Below are positions 32,874-41,788 of a stretch of 43,207 bases of DNA, piece after piece. The DNA lies in contig NZ_JASEFJ010000016.1 in NCBI RefSeq assembly GCF_030019085.1, forward strand, positions 1 through 43,207, in the 5' to 3' direction. The position numbers were made by a program, and so were the translations under genes. The notes below the pieces were generated by a model. The model searched no databases. It was not told the DNA's origin and worked only from the letters and a program-made list of their open reading frames with translations. This DNA is from Methanoculleus sp. GTDB taxonomy: Archaea > Halobacteriota > Methanomicrobia > Methanomicrobiales > Methanoculleaceae. Each line of letters starts with the position of its first letter. The stretch's first letter is position 1.

Positions 32874-34271
32874 CTACAGGCTGTCGCGGCCGCCGCGTGA
32901 TCTGCCCTTACGCTGGCTGGAGCGCCTCCTCCGGAGAACCACTACAGCCGCGATGAGCAGGATGAGAACGATCCCGATACCGACCAGGGGAATCCAGATA
33001 TTGAGCTCCCGCTCCATGACAAGCGGAACCGAGAATACGGTTGTGCCGGCCGGGATATCAACCTCGACCGAGATGTTCCGGTAGCCATCATGAACAGCGG
33101 TGACGTTATACACCCTGTTTGTGACAAGCGATCTCGTGAGGCTACCCTGACTGTCGGTCACCCCGGCGACCTGGTCATCGATTACGATCGTCACCCCGGC
33201 CAGCGCGTTCCGGTCAGCATCCTTCACGTTGAAGGTCACATCCGCCCGGTCGTAACCGAGCTCAACCACGATCTCCTCTCCTTCCCCGGAGATCCGGCGC
33301 GTCTCGCTCCAGTCGGCGTAGCCCGACGCACGCACCATGATCTCGTATGTTCCCGCAGGGAGATCGGAGAGCGTGAACCTGCCATACTGGCTGGTCTTTC
33401 CCTTCAGCGTCCCGTTGAGGTAGACCTCGGCACCCTCGATCGGTTTTGTTGCTTCGTCAAAGACCGCTATCGAGACAGAGTAGGCCGATTTCGAGAGTTC
33501 CACGCCCAGGAAGACATCGTCCTCGTCCAGGTAGATGGTCTCCTGGTAGGGCTGGTAGTCAGTGGCTGTAATCCTGAAAGTATACCGCTTCGCCCGCTCA
33601 AGGTGGAGTTGCAGCCCACCGTCAGCATCGGTCTTCCCGGCAAGTGTGTTGTCTATGTACACCTCCGCACCCTGGATCGGGGTTGAGGTCCCGGCGTCAA
33701 TCACCCGGATACCCAGGATATCGTTCGGGAAGAGCAGGTACTGGACAGTTCGGTCGCTGCTCTCCATCTCCACGGTCTTTGAGAGGTCGTTGTAGCCCGA
33801 CGCACGGACCTCGATGCTATAGACCTCCCCGGCCTTCACCGTAAACTTCGCGGTTCCACCGCTGCGGGTGACCTCAGAGTCGGAGTAGTCTGCGCCCTCG
33901 ACCCGCACCACAGCACCGACGATCGGTTCAAGGGTGGTCGCGTCGTAGAGTTCGATGGAGAGGGTCGTGTCCTCCCGGATCATATCGACATATACACGTG
34001 TCACGTCGTAGTCGACGTAGTCCACCCAGTCCCGGTAACCTTTCTTTACGACCTTCAGGTAAAAGTCAGTTGTACTGGAATGGACGTAGGAGTATGTCCC
34101 GTCAGATGCGGTCTTTCCTATATATTTGCCATCGATGTAGATGGAGGCGTCGGCGATCGCCTCGCCGGTGCTGTCGTCGGCAACGTTGATCCGCAGGGTG
34201 ACCGCCTGCACCGTGCCGCAGAAGAGGGCACAGGAGAGGAGGAGGATCATGATGAGATGACTTTTCTTCAT
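32874..34271 (-). CDS. Membrane-anchored surface protein with PEGA-like repeats
   Basis: A 465-residue protein. Signal peptide: KKSHLIMILLLSCALFCGTV with the cut after QA. Five tandem beta-sandwich repeats of about 80 residues follow, of the PEGA/carboxypeptidase-regulatory-like type: each has a phrase like GEAIADASIYIDGKYIGKT, TPIQGAEVYIDNTLAGKT, KPIEGAEVYLNGTLKGKT or NALAGVTIVIDDQVAGVT and ends in GY. One C-terminal membrane helix, IWIPLVGIGIVLILLIAAVV, is followed by an arginine-rich tail, so the repeats face outward. The frame is open upstream to 34343, but MKKSHLIMILLL gives a clean signal peptide. It lies between AMP phosphorylase and the VWA gene, all on the minus strand. Function unknown; probably envelope-associated. 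Confidence 0.82.
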   Translation of the reverse strand: MKKSHLIMILLLSCALFCGTVQAVTLRINVADDSTGEAIADASIYIDGKYIGKTASDGTYSYVHSSTTDFYLKVVKKGYRDWVDYVDYDVTRVYVDMIREDTTLSIELYDATTLEPIVGAVVRVEGADYSDSEVTRSGGTAKFTVKAGEVYSIEVRASGYNDLSKTVEMESSDRTVQYLLFPNDILGIRVIDAGTSTPIQGAEVYIDNTLAGKTDADGGLQLHLERAKRYTFRITATDYQPYQETIYLDEDDVFLGVELSKSAYSVSIAVFDEATKPIEGAEVYLNGTLKGKTSQYGRFTLSDLPAGTYEIMVRASGYADWSETRRISGEGEEIVVELGYDRADVTFNVKDADRNALAGVTIVIDDQVAGVTDSQGSLTRSLVTNRVYNVTAVHDGYRNISVEVDIPAGTTVFSVPLVMERELNIWIPLVGIGIVLILLIAAVVVLRRRRSSQRKGRSRGGRDSL

Positions 34272-34311
34272 TATGGAGTGTAAGGCGGTGAAAAAACTTG
34301 AGAGCATCGGT

Positions 34312-35835
34312 TCACACCCAGCGATCCTGTGGGATACGCTCAATCACCATGCCCTCCACAACCACTGGCATAAGCGCCCGGCCGACCTCGATCGCGCGTG
34401 AAAGCCGCCATTCCCGTTCAGCGTAGATGGTAAAGATGGGGTCTCCCTTCCTGACCCGTGTCCCCTTCTTCGCATGGATGTATAGCCCCGCGCCATGATC
34501 GTAAGGCGAACCAGCGAGTCTTGCGAGAGTGATAAGCGCGCTGTTGTTCAGCTCGATGACATAGCCGTCCTGGGGTGCCCTCACATCGAACGTGTACTCC
34601 CCTGGCTGGAGGTCTTCAGCCTTCACGTTCGGGTCCCCGCCCTGGATCTCTATGATCTGTCGCATCTTATCAAGCGCCCTGCCACTGCGGAGGACGTCTG
34701 CGGCGACCGCGGCACCCTGTCCGGGTGCGGCTTTCCCAGCCATTTCAAGCGCCATTCCGGCCAGGGAGACGCTCTTCTGGATCAGGGAGTTCGGTTCGGT
34801 TGCACCCTCAAGGACAGCGAGCGCCTCGCGCACCTCCAGGTTCGGGCCGATGGTGTGGCCAACTGGCGACTCCCCGTAACTTAACGCACACTCTACCCGC
34901 ATTCCTAGCCTTTCACCGATATCGATGAACTCACGGGCGAGTTTCCTGCCATCCTGCACGTTCTCGACCTTTGTGTTCCTGCCAACAGGGATGTCTATAA
35001 CCACAAGGTCGGCGTCGACGGCGGTCTTCTTGGCCATGACGCTTGCGATCATCTGTCCCCGGGCGTCGATCCGGAGAGGGTATTCATGGGCGATGATCTT
35101 GTCGTCGGCGGGGGCGATGTTCGTGGCACCGCCCCAGACGATGACGCCGCCGACCTTCTCGGTCATCCGCTGCACCTCGACCGCCGGGAACGCGACCGGC
35201 GCGAGAACCTCCATGAGGTCTGCCGTCCCACCGGCGCCGGTGATGGCGCGGGAGCTGGTCTTCGGGATCAGAAGGCCACTTGCAGCGATGATCGGCACGA
35301 TCAGGAGTGAGATCTTGTTCCCGGGCACACCTCCAATGGAGTGTTTGTCGACGATGGGGTGCCTGGTGAAGTGGAGGCGCTCCCCTGTATCGACCATGGC
35401 TCTCGTCAGGTACTCTATCTCGTCCAGGTCCAGGCCGTGGATGTATGAGGCGGTGACATAAGCGCTGATCTCGCCGGCTGAGAGGGTATCATCGACTATA
35501 TCCTTGACGACCTCCATCGTCTCGTCCTTGTTAAAACGCCCACCGTCCATCTTTTTCTTGATATGGGCAAGAGAGCGGGGACGGTCGGCGCTCCTGACTT
35601 CCACGGTTGTGCCGTCTTCGACGGCGAGGGTGGCATTAACCGGCTTGTAGAGTCCTATGACCCCCGGTTCGATGAGCGAGTCGGTGGTGTCGACATGGGC
35701 CTGGGCGGTCTTCCCGGTCACCCCATCGACTATCTGGACACGGTCACCGTCGCGGACTCGCAGTGTTCGTGCATCGGTGCTGTTTAGGAGAACCCCACGG
35801 CTTGCAATGTCAAGCAGTTTTACGGTAAGTTTCAT
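34312..35835 (-). CDS. deoA: AMP phosphorylase
   Basis: A 507-residue protein of the archaeal AMP phosphorylase (thymidine-phosphorylase fold) family, releasing adenine from AMP to give ribose-1,5-bisphosphate. That product feeds the archaeal RuBisCO route. Family marks are an extra N-terminal domain (residues 1-80), [60 protein letters not shown], and the C-terminal domain with [20 protein letters not shown]. The phosphate/substrate-binding residues around KHSIGG and [12 protein letters not shown] are intact. The start ATG at 35835 has a TATA-like ACCTTAATC about 28 bases upstream. The 3' end lies about 40 bases before the PEGA-like gene. Confidence 0.92.
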   Translation of the reverse strand: MKLTVKLLDIASRGVLLNSTDARTLRVRDGDRVQIVDGVTGKTAQAHVDTTDSLIEPGVIGLYKPVNATLAVEDGTTVEVRSADRPRSLAHIKKKMDGGRFNKDETMEVVKDIVDDTLSAGEISAYVTASYIHGLDLDEIEYLTRAMVDTGERLHFTRHPIVDKHSIGGVPGNKISLLIVPIIAASGLLIPKTSSRAITGAGGTADLMEVLAPVAFPAVEVQRMTEKVGGVIVWGGATNIAPADDKIIAHEYPLRIDARGQMIASVMAKKTAVDADLVVIDIPVGRNTKVENVQDGRKLAREFIDIGERLGMRVECALSYGESPVGHTIGPNLEVREALAVLEGATEPNSLIQKSVSLAGMALEMAGKAAPGQGAAVAADVLRSGRALDKMRQIIEIQGGDPNVKAEDLQPGEYTFDVRAPQDGYVIELNNSALITLARLAGSPYDHGAGLYIHAKKGTRVRKGDPIFTIYAEREWRLSRAIEVGRALMPVVVEGMVIERIPQDRWV

Positions 35836-35873
35836 ACGTGTAACCCCATCCTGGTTGAGATTAAGGTTTTGTA

Positions 35874-36441
35874 CTACTTAAGAGCGGCTGATCGGGGAAC
35901 GACGGGGTTGGGAGAACCCTGGATGGTAGAGCCGCGGTCGTCGCTCACAGCGGCACGGTCCCCCGGCAGACGCGATCCCTGATGTACCAGTGCAACCCCC
36001 TTCTCGGTTACCACATCAACTTCTTCGCGGCCGAGCAGGTCTTTTAGAACCGTCGCACCACTCTTCTTGAACACTATCACAGATATGGAGAGCCCTGACG
36101 TCGCCGCTTCGCAGCATGCCCCTGCCCTCCTCCTCTTTGAAGTGGGTTGTCTTGAGGCGCATCCACTGGCCGTTGACAACCGTATCAGAGTGTGGCGTCG
36201 ATCGTCTCAATATCCATCGCCGGGGAGATACCTGACCGGGAACGCGGAAGGTGATTGTGGCTCTGTTAAAGTCTGCGTCTTCCAGACGGGATGGCGTGAT
36301 CGTGAGGAACAGGTAGGCCTCCTCTTCTGTCTCTGCTCCCAAAGAAGTCTCAGATAGTGCGACAGGCACCTCCAGAGACTCTCGGGGCCTACGAGATCGC
36401 CCAGTACCGAAAAACCGTTCAAAAAACGCAGAGGAAAACAA
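35874..36441 (-). pseudogene. Frameshifted remnant of a PGF-pre-PGF surface protein
   Basis: Two overlapping frames together resemble the C-terminal PGF-pre-PGF domain of Methanomicrobia surface proteins. The first (36016-36441) has VPVALSETSLGAETEEEAYL, then FNRATITFRVP and VVNGQWMRLKTTHFKEEEGR. The second (35874-36179), one shift away, continues with ATSGLSISVIVFKKSGATVL, matching the family's FSYFAIVF-type strand. The ATITFRVP phrase is characteristic of the domain. The N-terminal part, signal peptide and a start are missing. The fragment sits between the S-layer gene, which ends 28 bases upstream, and AMP phosphorylase. It looks like the leftover of a longer surface-protein gene. Confidence 0.65.
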
Positions 36442-36469
36442 AAAAATTAGGTTTTGGGTTTGTCAGGGT

Positions 36470-38758
36470 TTAGTCCCGACGGAGAACCAGGTAGGCAACT
36501 GCACCAAGTCCGGCGAGGGCAAGGAGTGCTCCAAACCCGGGGGACTCAGTTGGGGTTGCCGTGGTGGTTGTGGTCGCGGTCGTGGTTGTTGTCACAGTCG
36601 CGGTCGGGGAGACCGGGGGCTGGGTGGTCGGGACTGCCTCAACCACGTTGAAGTTCGCGGTTGCGGTTGTGTCGGTCTCGATGCACTCAACCTTGACTAT
36701 GTACTGGTCGGGCTTGAAGGCCGATCCGTCGATCTCGACAGACCAGGTGTTCACGCCGTCGCCAGCCTTGACCTCGGTCGTCCTGGCAACGCTCGCGAAT
36801 CCAGAGGCCTCGCCCTTGCTGGTCGGTGTGAATGCAGCAGAGGTGACCTCAACGTTCAGGGTGTCGCCGACAGCGAGGTTGGTGGTGCCGCTGATCGTGA
36901 ACGTGCTGCCCGCAGGTACGTCACCGATCGGGTTGATGAAGATCTGCGCCTCCTCGACAACGAAAGTGAGCTTCACGTAGGTGTCGTCAATGTTCGGGGA
37001 GTCAAGCGCCTTGATCAGCGCGTTCGCCGCATCGGAGGCCTGGAGCCCTGCGATACGCACGGCTTCGAAGCCGGAACCGGGCGTGCCATTGATCCAGCCT
37101 GCGATGCCCGGATAGATATCAAATCTACCGTTCATCATCGGGTGCTGGATGACAACGAAGTACTGACCTGCGGAGAGATCCTTGGTCACTGCTCCCTTGA
37201 GTTCGTACTCGAATGAGCCGTCATCCTCAACGGTTGCGGACTCACCAGTCAGCTGCAGGTTCTTGCCGAAGATCCAGACATGGACGCTGTCGGGGTCGCC
37301 CTGTGCGATACCGGTGAGTTTCAGGTCGTCACCCTTGGCTACGACTGCACCACTTGAGGTCGCGGAGATGAAGCCGCTCCGGAGCTGGATTGAGATCGTG
37401 TCATACTGGGCTTCGGAGAGGTGGCTCTTGTCTTTAGGTGCCGAGACAGCGTAGATCGTGTATCCACCAGCGTCAAGCGACCTCTGGATGTCAGCGGTGT
37501 TCCACTTGTACGACCAGGTGTCATCAGCCTCAACAACCTCTTCGGTGAATGTGTTTGCGTTGTCGTTCACAACGGCTGCCATGGTTCCGGTCAGTGCAAC
37601 ACCGTTGCCGGGCAGGTTCGGGCCGGTCAGGAAGAGGTAGACATAGTCGCTTTCGGTGCAGGTACCCTCAAGGGTGATCTCCTCACCGATGTAGTAGGTG
37701 CCGGTGCCGGCTGCCGTAATGGTGACTGCGCCCTCCTCAACTTTCACCTTGACTTCATCGTAGTTGGTGGTACCAGCTTCCTCGACGCGGATTGTGAACT
37801 GCCGGTCATCGGTGGTCGAGTTGGTGTTGAACTGGACGGTGCGCGTGCCGCCGGCGGTGGTCTCAACAGTTACGTTCCGGTGCGGGTTAGCGGCACCAGG
37901 GGTAACACCGTTCTGACCCTCTACGATGAACGGATACTCGTTCTCAGCAAGCGCGCTGACATCCTTGACGAACAGGCTGTATGTCTTTTTCGACTCACCG
38001 GTGATCGTCACAGAGAAACTGTTGCCACGGACAACGCTGTCCTTGTTGGACGTGATAGCAAGCTTCTTTGTCGAGACCTCGAAGGTCACCGTGTTGGAGT
38101 CAAAGCCCTTGCCATAGAAGTCAGACGCACTGGGCCACTTTGCAATGGCTGTGTACGTCCCTGCATCGGCGCTCGAAAGGTTGACGGCACCGATGTACCT
38201 TGTCGCACCGGTAAGGTTAATGCTGGCCAGGTTCTGTCCGCCGAACTGGGTTGTCGTACCCCCACCTGGCAGGGTGACCTCGATCTTTACCGTGGCGGTC
38301 GGGATGACGATGTTGTCAGTCAACTTGAAGTCCAGATTATTGTCCCTGGTGACGGATTTGCCGGCCACGGAGTCCTTCTGGGAAGTGTTCAGCACAACAT
38401 CGAGAACTACGCTCGGGTACTGTACGTTAACGTATCCAGATGCGGTGGCCCGGTTTGTCGGGTCCCCACTGGCGTTGAACACGTAGTATGGTCCAGTCAC
38501 CGTACCAACGGCAGTGCTGGTCAGTTCAGGAATGACGCCACCAGATGCCAGGATGGTCTTGTCAATCGCTCCCGCAGTGGGGTCACTGTAGTGTACTATC
38601 TGGGTGACAGCAGGTTCAAATGTAAAGGCGATATTTTCCTCGCCTACATAGACGGTATCGCCACTTGTTGCAACCGTCCGTGCTGCTGCAACTGGTGCTA
38701 CTACCAGCGCAGCCACGAGAAGCATGGTGACTACCATCAGTTTTGTCATACTCTTCAT
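36470..38758 (-). CDS. S-layer glycoprotein with PGF-CTERM anchor
   Basis: A 762-residue S-layer-type protein. The signal peptide MTKLMVVTMLLVAALVVAPV ends before AAARTV. The N-terminal domain resembles DUF3821 of Methanomicrobiales surface proteins (GDTVYVGEENIAFTF, AIDKTILASGG). Several beta-sandwich modules follow (YIGEEITLEGTCTESDYVYL, VVAKGDDLKLTGIAQGDPDS, IGDVPAGSTFTISGTTNLAV). A threonine-rich linker of about 30 residues likely carries glycans. The C-terminus is TESPGFGALLALAGLGAVAY, then LVLRRD, a PGF-CTERM sorting signal cut by an archaeosortase. The ATG at 38758 follows AGGAGGT at a five-base spacing, so the upstream frame to 38836 is not used. Likely the main cell-wall lattice protein or a close paralogue. 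Confidence 0.92.
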   Translation of the reverse strand: MKSMTKLMVVTMLLVAALVVAPVAAARTVATSGDTVYVGEENIAFTFEPAVTQIVHYSDPTAGAIDKTILASGGVIPELTSTAVGTVTGPYYVFNASGDPTNRATASGYVNVQYPSVVLDVVLNTSQKDSVAGKSVTRDNNLDFKLTDNIVIPTATVKIEVTLPGGGTTTQFGGQNLASINLTGATRYIGAVNLSSADAGTYTAIAKWPSASDFYGKGFDSNTVTFEVSTKKLAITSNKDSVVRGNSFSVTITGESKKTYSLFVKDVSALAENEYPFIVEGQNGVTPGAANPHRNVTVETTAGGTRTVQFNTNSTTDDRQFTIRVEEAGTTNYDEVKVKVEEGAVTITAAGTGTYYIGEEITLEGTCTESDYVYLFLTGPNLPGNGVALTGTMAAVVNDNANTFTEEVVEADDTWSYKWNTADIQRSLDAGGYTIYAVSAPKDKSHLSEAQYDTISIQLRSGFISATSSGAVVAKGDDLKLTGIAQGDPDSVHVWIFGKNLQLTGESATVEDDGSFEYELKGAVTKDLSAGQYFVVIQHPMMNGRFDIYPGIAGWINGTPGSGFEAVRIAGLQASDAANALIKALDSPNIDDTYVKLTFVVEEAQIFINPIGDVPAGSTFTISGTTNLAVGDTLNVEVTSAAFTPTSKGEASGFASVARTTEVKAGDGVNTWSVEIDGSAFKPDQYIVKVECIETDTTATANFNVVEAVPTTQPPVSPTATVTTTTTATTTTTATPTESPGFGALLALAGLGAVAYLVLRRD

Positions 38759-39144
38759 ACTATACCTCCTTTTTGTGATGACATGAGGGAATGTGAACGC
38801 AGGGCATTCGACAGACGTCGAATACGGGTTCACCACGCTCTATACTCCGAATTACGGAATATGTCACAGTATTTGTGAAACACTTATTATATCCTTTGTG
38901 GTCGGCCGGGGATCCGGTCCTGGGGATGTCCATCACACTGCCGGGAAATACCTATATACACCCAATTTACGCCTCATGCCCTGCTAATCGCGGTGTATGG
39001 CGATGCTGGAATAAGAATCCCGTGCTGTGAGACGAGAGGCGCGCACGACTGCGCAACCCGCCCCCTCCAACCCGCTCGCAGACGACGCTGCAACCGCCAA
39101 CGATTGTGGCATTGGATGAAGGAGGAACAATGTAGCAGCGCGCC
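38759..39144. other. Leader and promoter region upstream of the S-layer gene
   Basis: No gene is supported. On the minus strand, TATA-like elements are GTGTATATAGG near 38950 and GGATATAATAAG near 38888. Use of either would give the S-layer mRNA a leader of 100 bases or more, as is usual for strongly expressed S-layer genes. The exact start cannot be fixed. Confidence 0.45.
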
Positions 39145-39477
39145 GTGGGCAGATGGTTTGAGGGGCCATCTTCCACCCTGCCTCCTTGCATCCAGGAGAT
39201 CGGGTCTCGCGGGGAACGCGTCGGTCAGCTGGCGATCATACCAGTCTCTTACCTCCCCCGGGGACAGTGCGTGATGACAGTCCCTGAATGCCGTGCCGTG
39301 GATAGCCGGGACGACCCGAAGGTTATCCTCATCCGGCCCCTTACCGGCGAATCACTCCACGAGGATGAGAAATTCTTCTCACCCCATTATTCTCCCGGGG
39401 TGCATGCAGTCCACCTGCAATCAGACCCTGAAACAGTCGTGGCCCATCATCGTTCAGACCTGGCCCCCCACAGTTAA
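39145..39477 (+). CDS. Small unrecognised protein
   Basis: I do not recognise this 110-codon frame. The second part looks coding: GERVGQLAIIPVSYLPRGQC and VDSRDDPKVILIRPLTGESL use the same codons (ATC, CTC, CGG, GTC) as neighbouring genes. The frame opens with GTG at 39145; GTG at 39272 or ATG at 39275 would give a 68-codon form. There is no clear ribosome-binding site. It ends 57 bases before the thymidylate synthase gene in the same direction and could be a leader gene or a decayed one. Confidence 0.35.
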   Translation: MGRWFEGPSSTLPPCIQEIGSRGERVGQLAIIPVSYLPRGQCVMTVPECRAVDSRDDPKVILIRPLTGESLHEDEKFFSPHYSPGVHAVHLQSDPETVVAHHRSDLAPHS

Positions 39478-39534
39478 TTGCCGCCGCCCTCGTTGTGGCT
39501 GGTCTTTTCTACCACTGCCACCAAACAACTCTAC

Positions 39535-40260
39535 ATGCGGATCATTCGCGCCCCAACTCTCGCACGCGCACACGAACTGGCGGTCAGGACAGTCCTCGAG
39601 AAAGGATGGGTGCTGGAGACCGAGAACGGCGAGGCCACGGTCGAGTGCGAGGAACTTGCACTCGAGGTGGAGTCGCCGGAGAGGCCGCCGATGGCAAGTT
39701 CCGCCTCCCGGTTCCAGCAACGTTTCCTGGACTTCTACGCAGAGAACCTCCTCCACGGCGCCGAGGCGCAGTTTGAGTACGACTACCACCGGCGACTCTT
39801 TGACTGGGGCGAAGGGCTGACTGTGAACGGCGAGGATCTCCACATCGACCAGATCGACTACATCGTCCGTAAACTCACCGCCGCAGAGAACTCCCGGCGG
39901 GCTATCGCGGTCACCTGGAACCCGGTCATCGATGAGAACCTGGACGACTGTCCCTGCCTCCAGATTGTACAGTGCCTCATCCGGGACGGCAAACTCCAGA
40001 TGAAGGTCGTCTTCAGGAGCAACGACATCCTCTCCGCCGCCGGCGCGAACATGTACGCGCTAGTCCACCTGCAGAAGGCGATCGCCGACCGGTTAGGTCT
40101 TCCCTGCGGGCGCTACACCCACATCGCTCTCGTCCCCCACATATACTACCTGCGGGACGTAAACGACATCGAACCGTTCTGCAGATCCGGGACCGAGATC
40201 AGACCCATCGCCCCGGTCTGCCGCGCCTGCGGAAGATGCCCCCGCTCAGGTGGGGCATGA
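39535..40260 (+). CDS. thyA: Archaeal-type thymidylate synthase
   Basis: A 241-residue protein of the archaeal thymidylate synthase group, which methylates dUMP to dTMP using a reduced pterin. The catalytic-cysteine region is DDCPCLQIVQCLIRDGKLQM. The family motif FRSNDILSAAGANMYALVHL (RSND with the following helix) and the histidine-bearing YTHIALVPHIYYLRD follow. The C-terminus has a four-cysteine cluster-like PVCRACGRCPRSGG, unusual for the bacterial enzyme. The N-terminal half is diverged. The frame opens upstream at 39478, but MRIIRAPTLARAHEL at 39535 is preferred. A dUTPase-type gene lies elsewhere in the window, so both steps of dTTP supply may be encoded here. Confidence 0.85.
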   Translation: MRIIRAPTLARAHELAVRTVLEKGWVLETENGEATVECEELALEVESPERPPMASSASRFQQRFLDFYAENLLHGAEAQFEYDYHRRLFDWGEGLTVNGEDLHIDQIDYIVRKLTAAENSRRAIAVTWNPVIDENLDDCPCLQIVQCLIRDGKLQMKVVFRSNDILSAAGANMYALVHLQKAIADRLGLPCGRYTHIALVPHIYYLRDVNDIEPFCRSGTEIRPIAPVCRACGRCPRSGGA

Positions 40261-40313
40261 AACCCCTGCCGTCACCTTAATTAAGATTCAAAAACAACAT
40301 CTGAAGGCCAAAC

Positions 40314-40386
40314 AGCCCGGTAGTGTAGCGGTCAATCATGTGAGACTCTGGATCTCACGACAGCAGTTCGAATCTGCTCCGGGCTA
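40314..40386 (+). tRNA. tRNA-Gln (anticodon CTG)
   Basis: A 73-base cloverleaf. The acceptor stem pairs AGCCCGG with CCGGGCT, with A as the discriminator. The D-arm region is GTGTAGCGGTCAATCAT. The anticodon arm is TGAGA, loop CTCTGGA and TCTCA, giving anticodon CTG, which reads CAG. The T-arm is AGCAG, TTCGAAT, CTGCT. CCA is not encoded. A TATA-like CCTTAATTAAGATT lies about 32 bases upstream. An open frame running through this tRNA on the same strand is not real upstream of 40514. Confidence 0.92.
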
Positions 40387-40513
40387 CTCTTTCTATCCTG
40401 AAGATGGTCTTTACAGGTTACAACAGCCACCTTATAGAGACAAGGCACCCCCTCTCTCACACGCATCCTTGATGATACTCCCGTCACAAAGAGATAGACG
40501 GAGGGATACATCG

Positions 40514-41338
40514 TTGCCTTACAAACCGGGCTGCACCCTGCGGCTCAACGACGAAGTGGCGCTTCTCCTGCTCACTGCTCTTTACGAGGATGGGGCAATC
40601 GACTGCATCCAGGTTCAGGTCGTCCCTCTCCCGTGGCGGTCGTTTCGTGAGCACCTCGACCGGATCGCCGCAACCGGCATACCGGCCGTCATCCACGCAC
40701 CCCACCACAGCCACGGCGTCAACCCCTGTGCCCCCACCCTCCGGAGCAACCGTCCGCTCGCAGAGATCGAGGCCCATATAGAGGAGGCCATGAATCAGAC
40801 GCTCGAGGCCACCGACACCCTGGGTGCGGAGACGGTCGTCCTCCACGCCGGCCGCTACGAACCCGGAGATCGCGCCGCCGCCGAAGAGACGTTTGCCGCG
40901 TTCCTCGACCACCACAACGACCCTCGCCTTACCCTTGAGAACCTCCCCGCCGTCCACGCCGGCTACCCCCTCCTTGGGAACACCGCAGGAGAACTTGCCG
41001 CTCTTGCGGCTGGCAGGATCAGCCGGTTCTGTCTGGACTTCCCCCACCTTGCCTGCACCACAAACTACCGCCAGATCTCTTTCACAGAGGAGTTAGCCCG
41101 ATTTGAAGACCTCAATGTGACCCTCCACCACCTCTCGAACGTGAGAAGGGGTTCGATCACGGACGAGCACCTTGAACTCGACCACCCGGAGGGCGGGCTT
41201 GACCTTGCAGCGGTCATTTCCAGGCTCGAGCGCCACCCCGAGATCCCGACAGTGCTCGAGTACAAGCGCGACCCGACGGTCTATGTCGCGCAGGTGCGGG
41301 TCTTTGCCAGGCTCCGGGAAGATCTGGCCGGAGCGTAA
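40514..41338 (+). CDS. TIM-barrel protein, AP-endonuclease 2/xylose isomerase-like
   Basis: A 274-residue TIM barrel of the sugar phosphate isomerase/AP endonuclease 2 superfamily. Features are IPAVIHAPHHSHGVNPCAP, LGAETVVLHAGRYEPGD, LTLENLPAVHAGYPLLG, FCLDFPHLACTTNYRQ, and VTLHHLSNV followed by GLDLAAVISRLERHPEIPTV and LEYKRD. The H, E, D, H and E residues that would bind metal sit at the ends of strands. Substrate is unknown. The frame extends upstream through tRNA-Gln to 40250, but TTG at 40514, behind GGAGGG at an eight-base spacing, is the likely start. A decayed second copy follows directly downstream. Confidence 0.78.
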   Translation: MPYKPGCTLRLNDEVALLLLTALYEDGAIDCIQVQVVPLPWRSFREHLDRIAATGIPAVIHAPHHSHGVNPCAPTLRSNRPLAEIEAHIEEAMNQTLEATDTLGAETVVLHAGRYEPGDRAAAEETFAAFLDHHNDPRLTLENLPAVHAGYPLLGNTAGELAALAAGRISRFCLDFPHLACTTNYRQISFTEELARFEDLNVTLHHLSNVRRGSITDEHLELDHPEGGLDLAAVISRLERHPEIPTVLEYKRDPTVYVAQVRVFARLREDLAGA

Positions 41339-41420
41339 AGATCGCGCCCTATCGCGTGGGACCACCCCCAGGACGACGGAGACCGGACCTGGGTTTGCAG
41401 CCCCTCCACGCCGCAGAGAG

Positions 41421-41788
41421 ATCGATCATATTCAGGTTAGCGGTCATACCGGGAGAGACGTTCCGCGGGGGACCTCACGACTGTTGCCGTGGTTGTCATC
41501 CCTTCTATCATCCACGCGCCCCGCACGGCCACGGGGTGAATCCCTGCGCTCCGGGCGCATATCGAAGAAGGTCATGAACCGGACGTTCGAGGCCGCAGAT
41601 ACCTTCGGCACGGCGACGATCATCATCCACCCCGGGCGACATCGCCCGTGAAGAGTTCCATGGGTTCCTGGACGGCTATGCCTGGCCCGCCTCAGCCTCG
41701 AGAACCTCACGGCGGTCTTTTGCGGCCGCTCCATTCCCGGGACAGCGGCCGAAGAACTCGAAGACCCTGCAGACTGGATCGAGCCAAC
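41421..41788 (+). pseudogene. Decayed tandem copy of the TIM-barrel gene
   Basis: This segment aligns with 40600-41035 of the intact gene: ATCGATCATATTCAGGTT matches the intact ATCGACTGCATCCAGGTT, then ATCATCCACGCGCCCCGCAC, GGTGAATCCCTGCGC, ATGAACCGGACGTTCGAGGC and GAGAACCTCACGGCGGTC follow in the same order. Deletions of tens of bases and several frameshifts break the frame. The homology ends at about 41788, where the sequence turns into a truncated tnpB on the other strand. The bases 41339-41420 between the intact gene and this copy show no clear feature. Confidence 0.8.

Noticed and set aside
37421-38878. Long plus-strand frame of 485 codons
   Set aside because: It is the antisense shadow of the S-layer gene, which has a signal peptide, a strong ribosome-binding site and a PGF-CTERM end.
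40250-40513. Upstream extension of the TIM-barrel frame
   Set aside because: It runs through tRNA-Gln on the same strand and lacks a ribosome-binding site; the TTG at 40514 behind GGAGGG explains the gene better.
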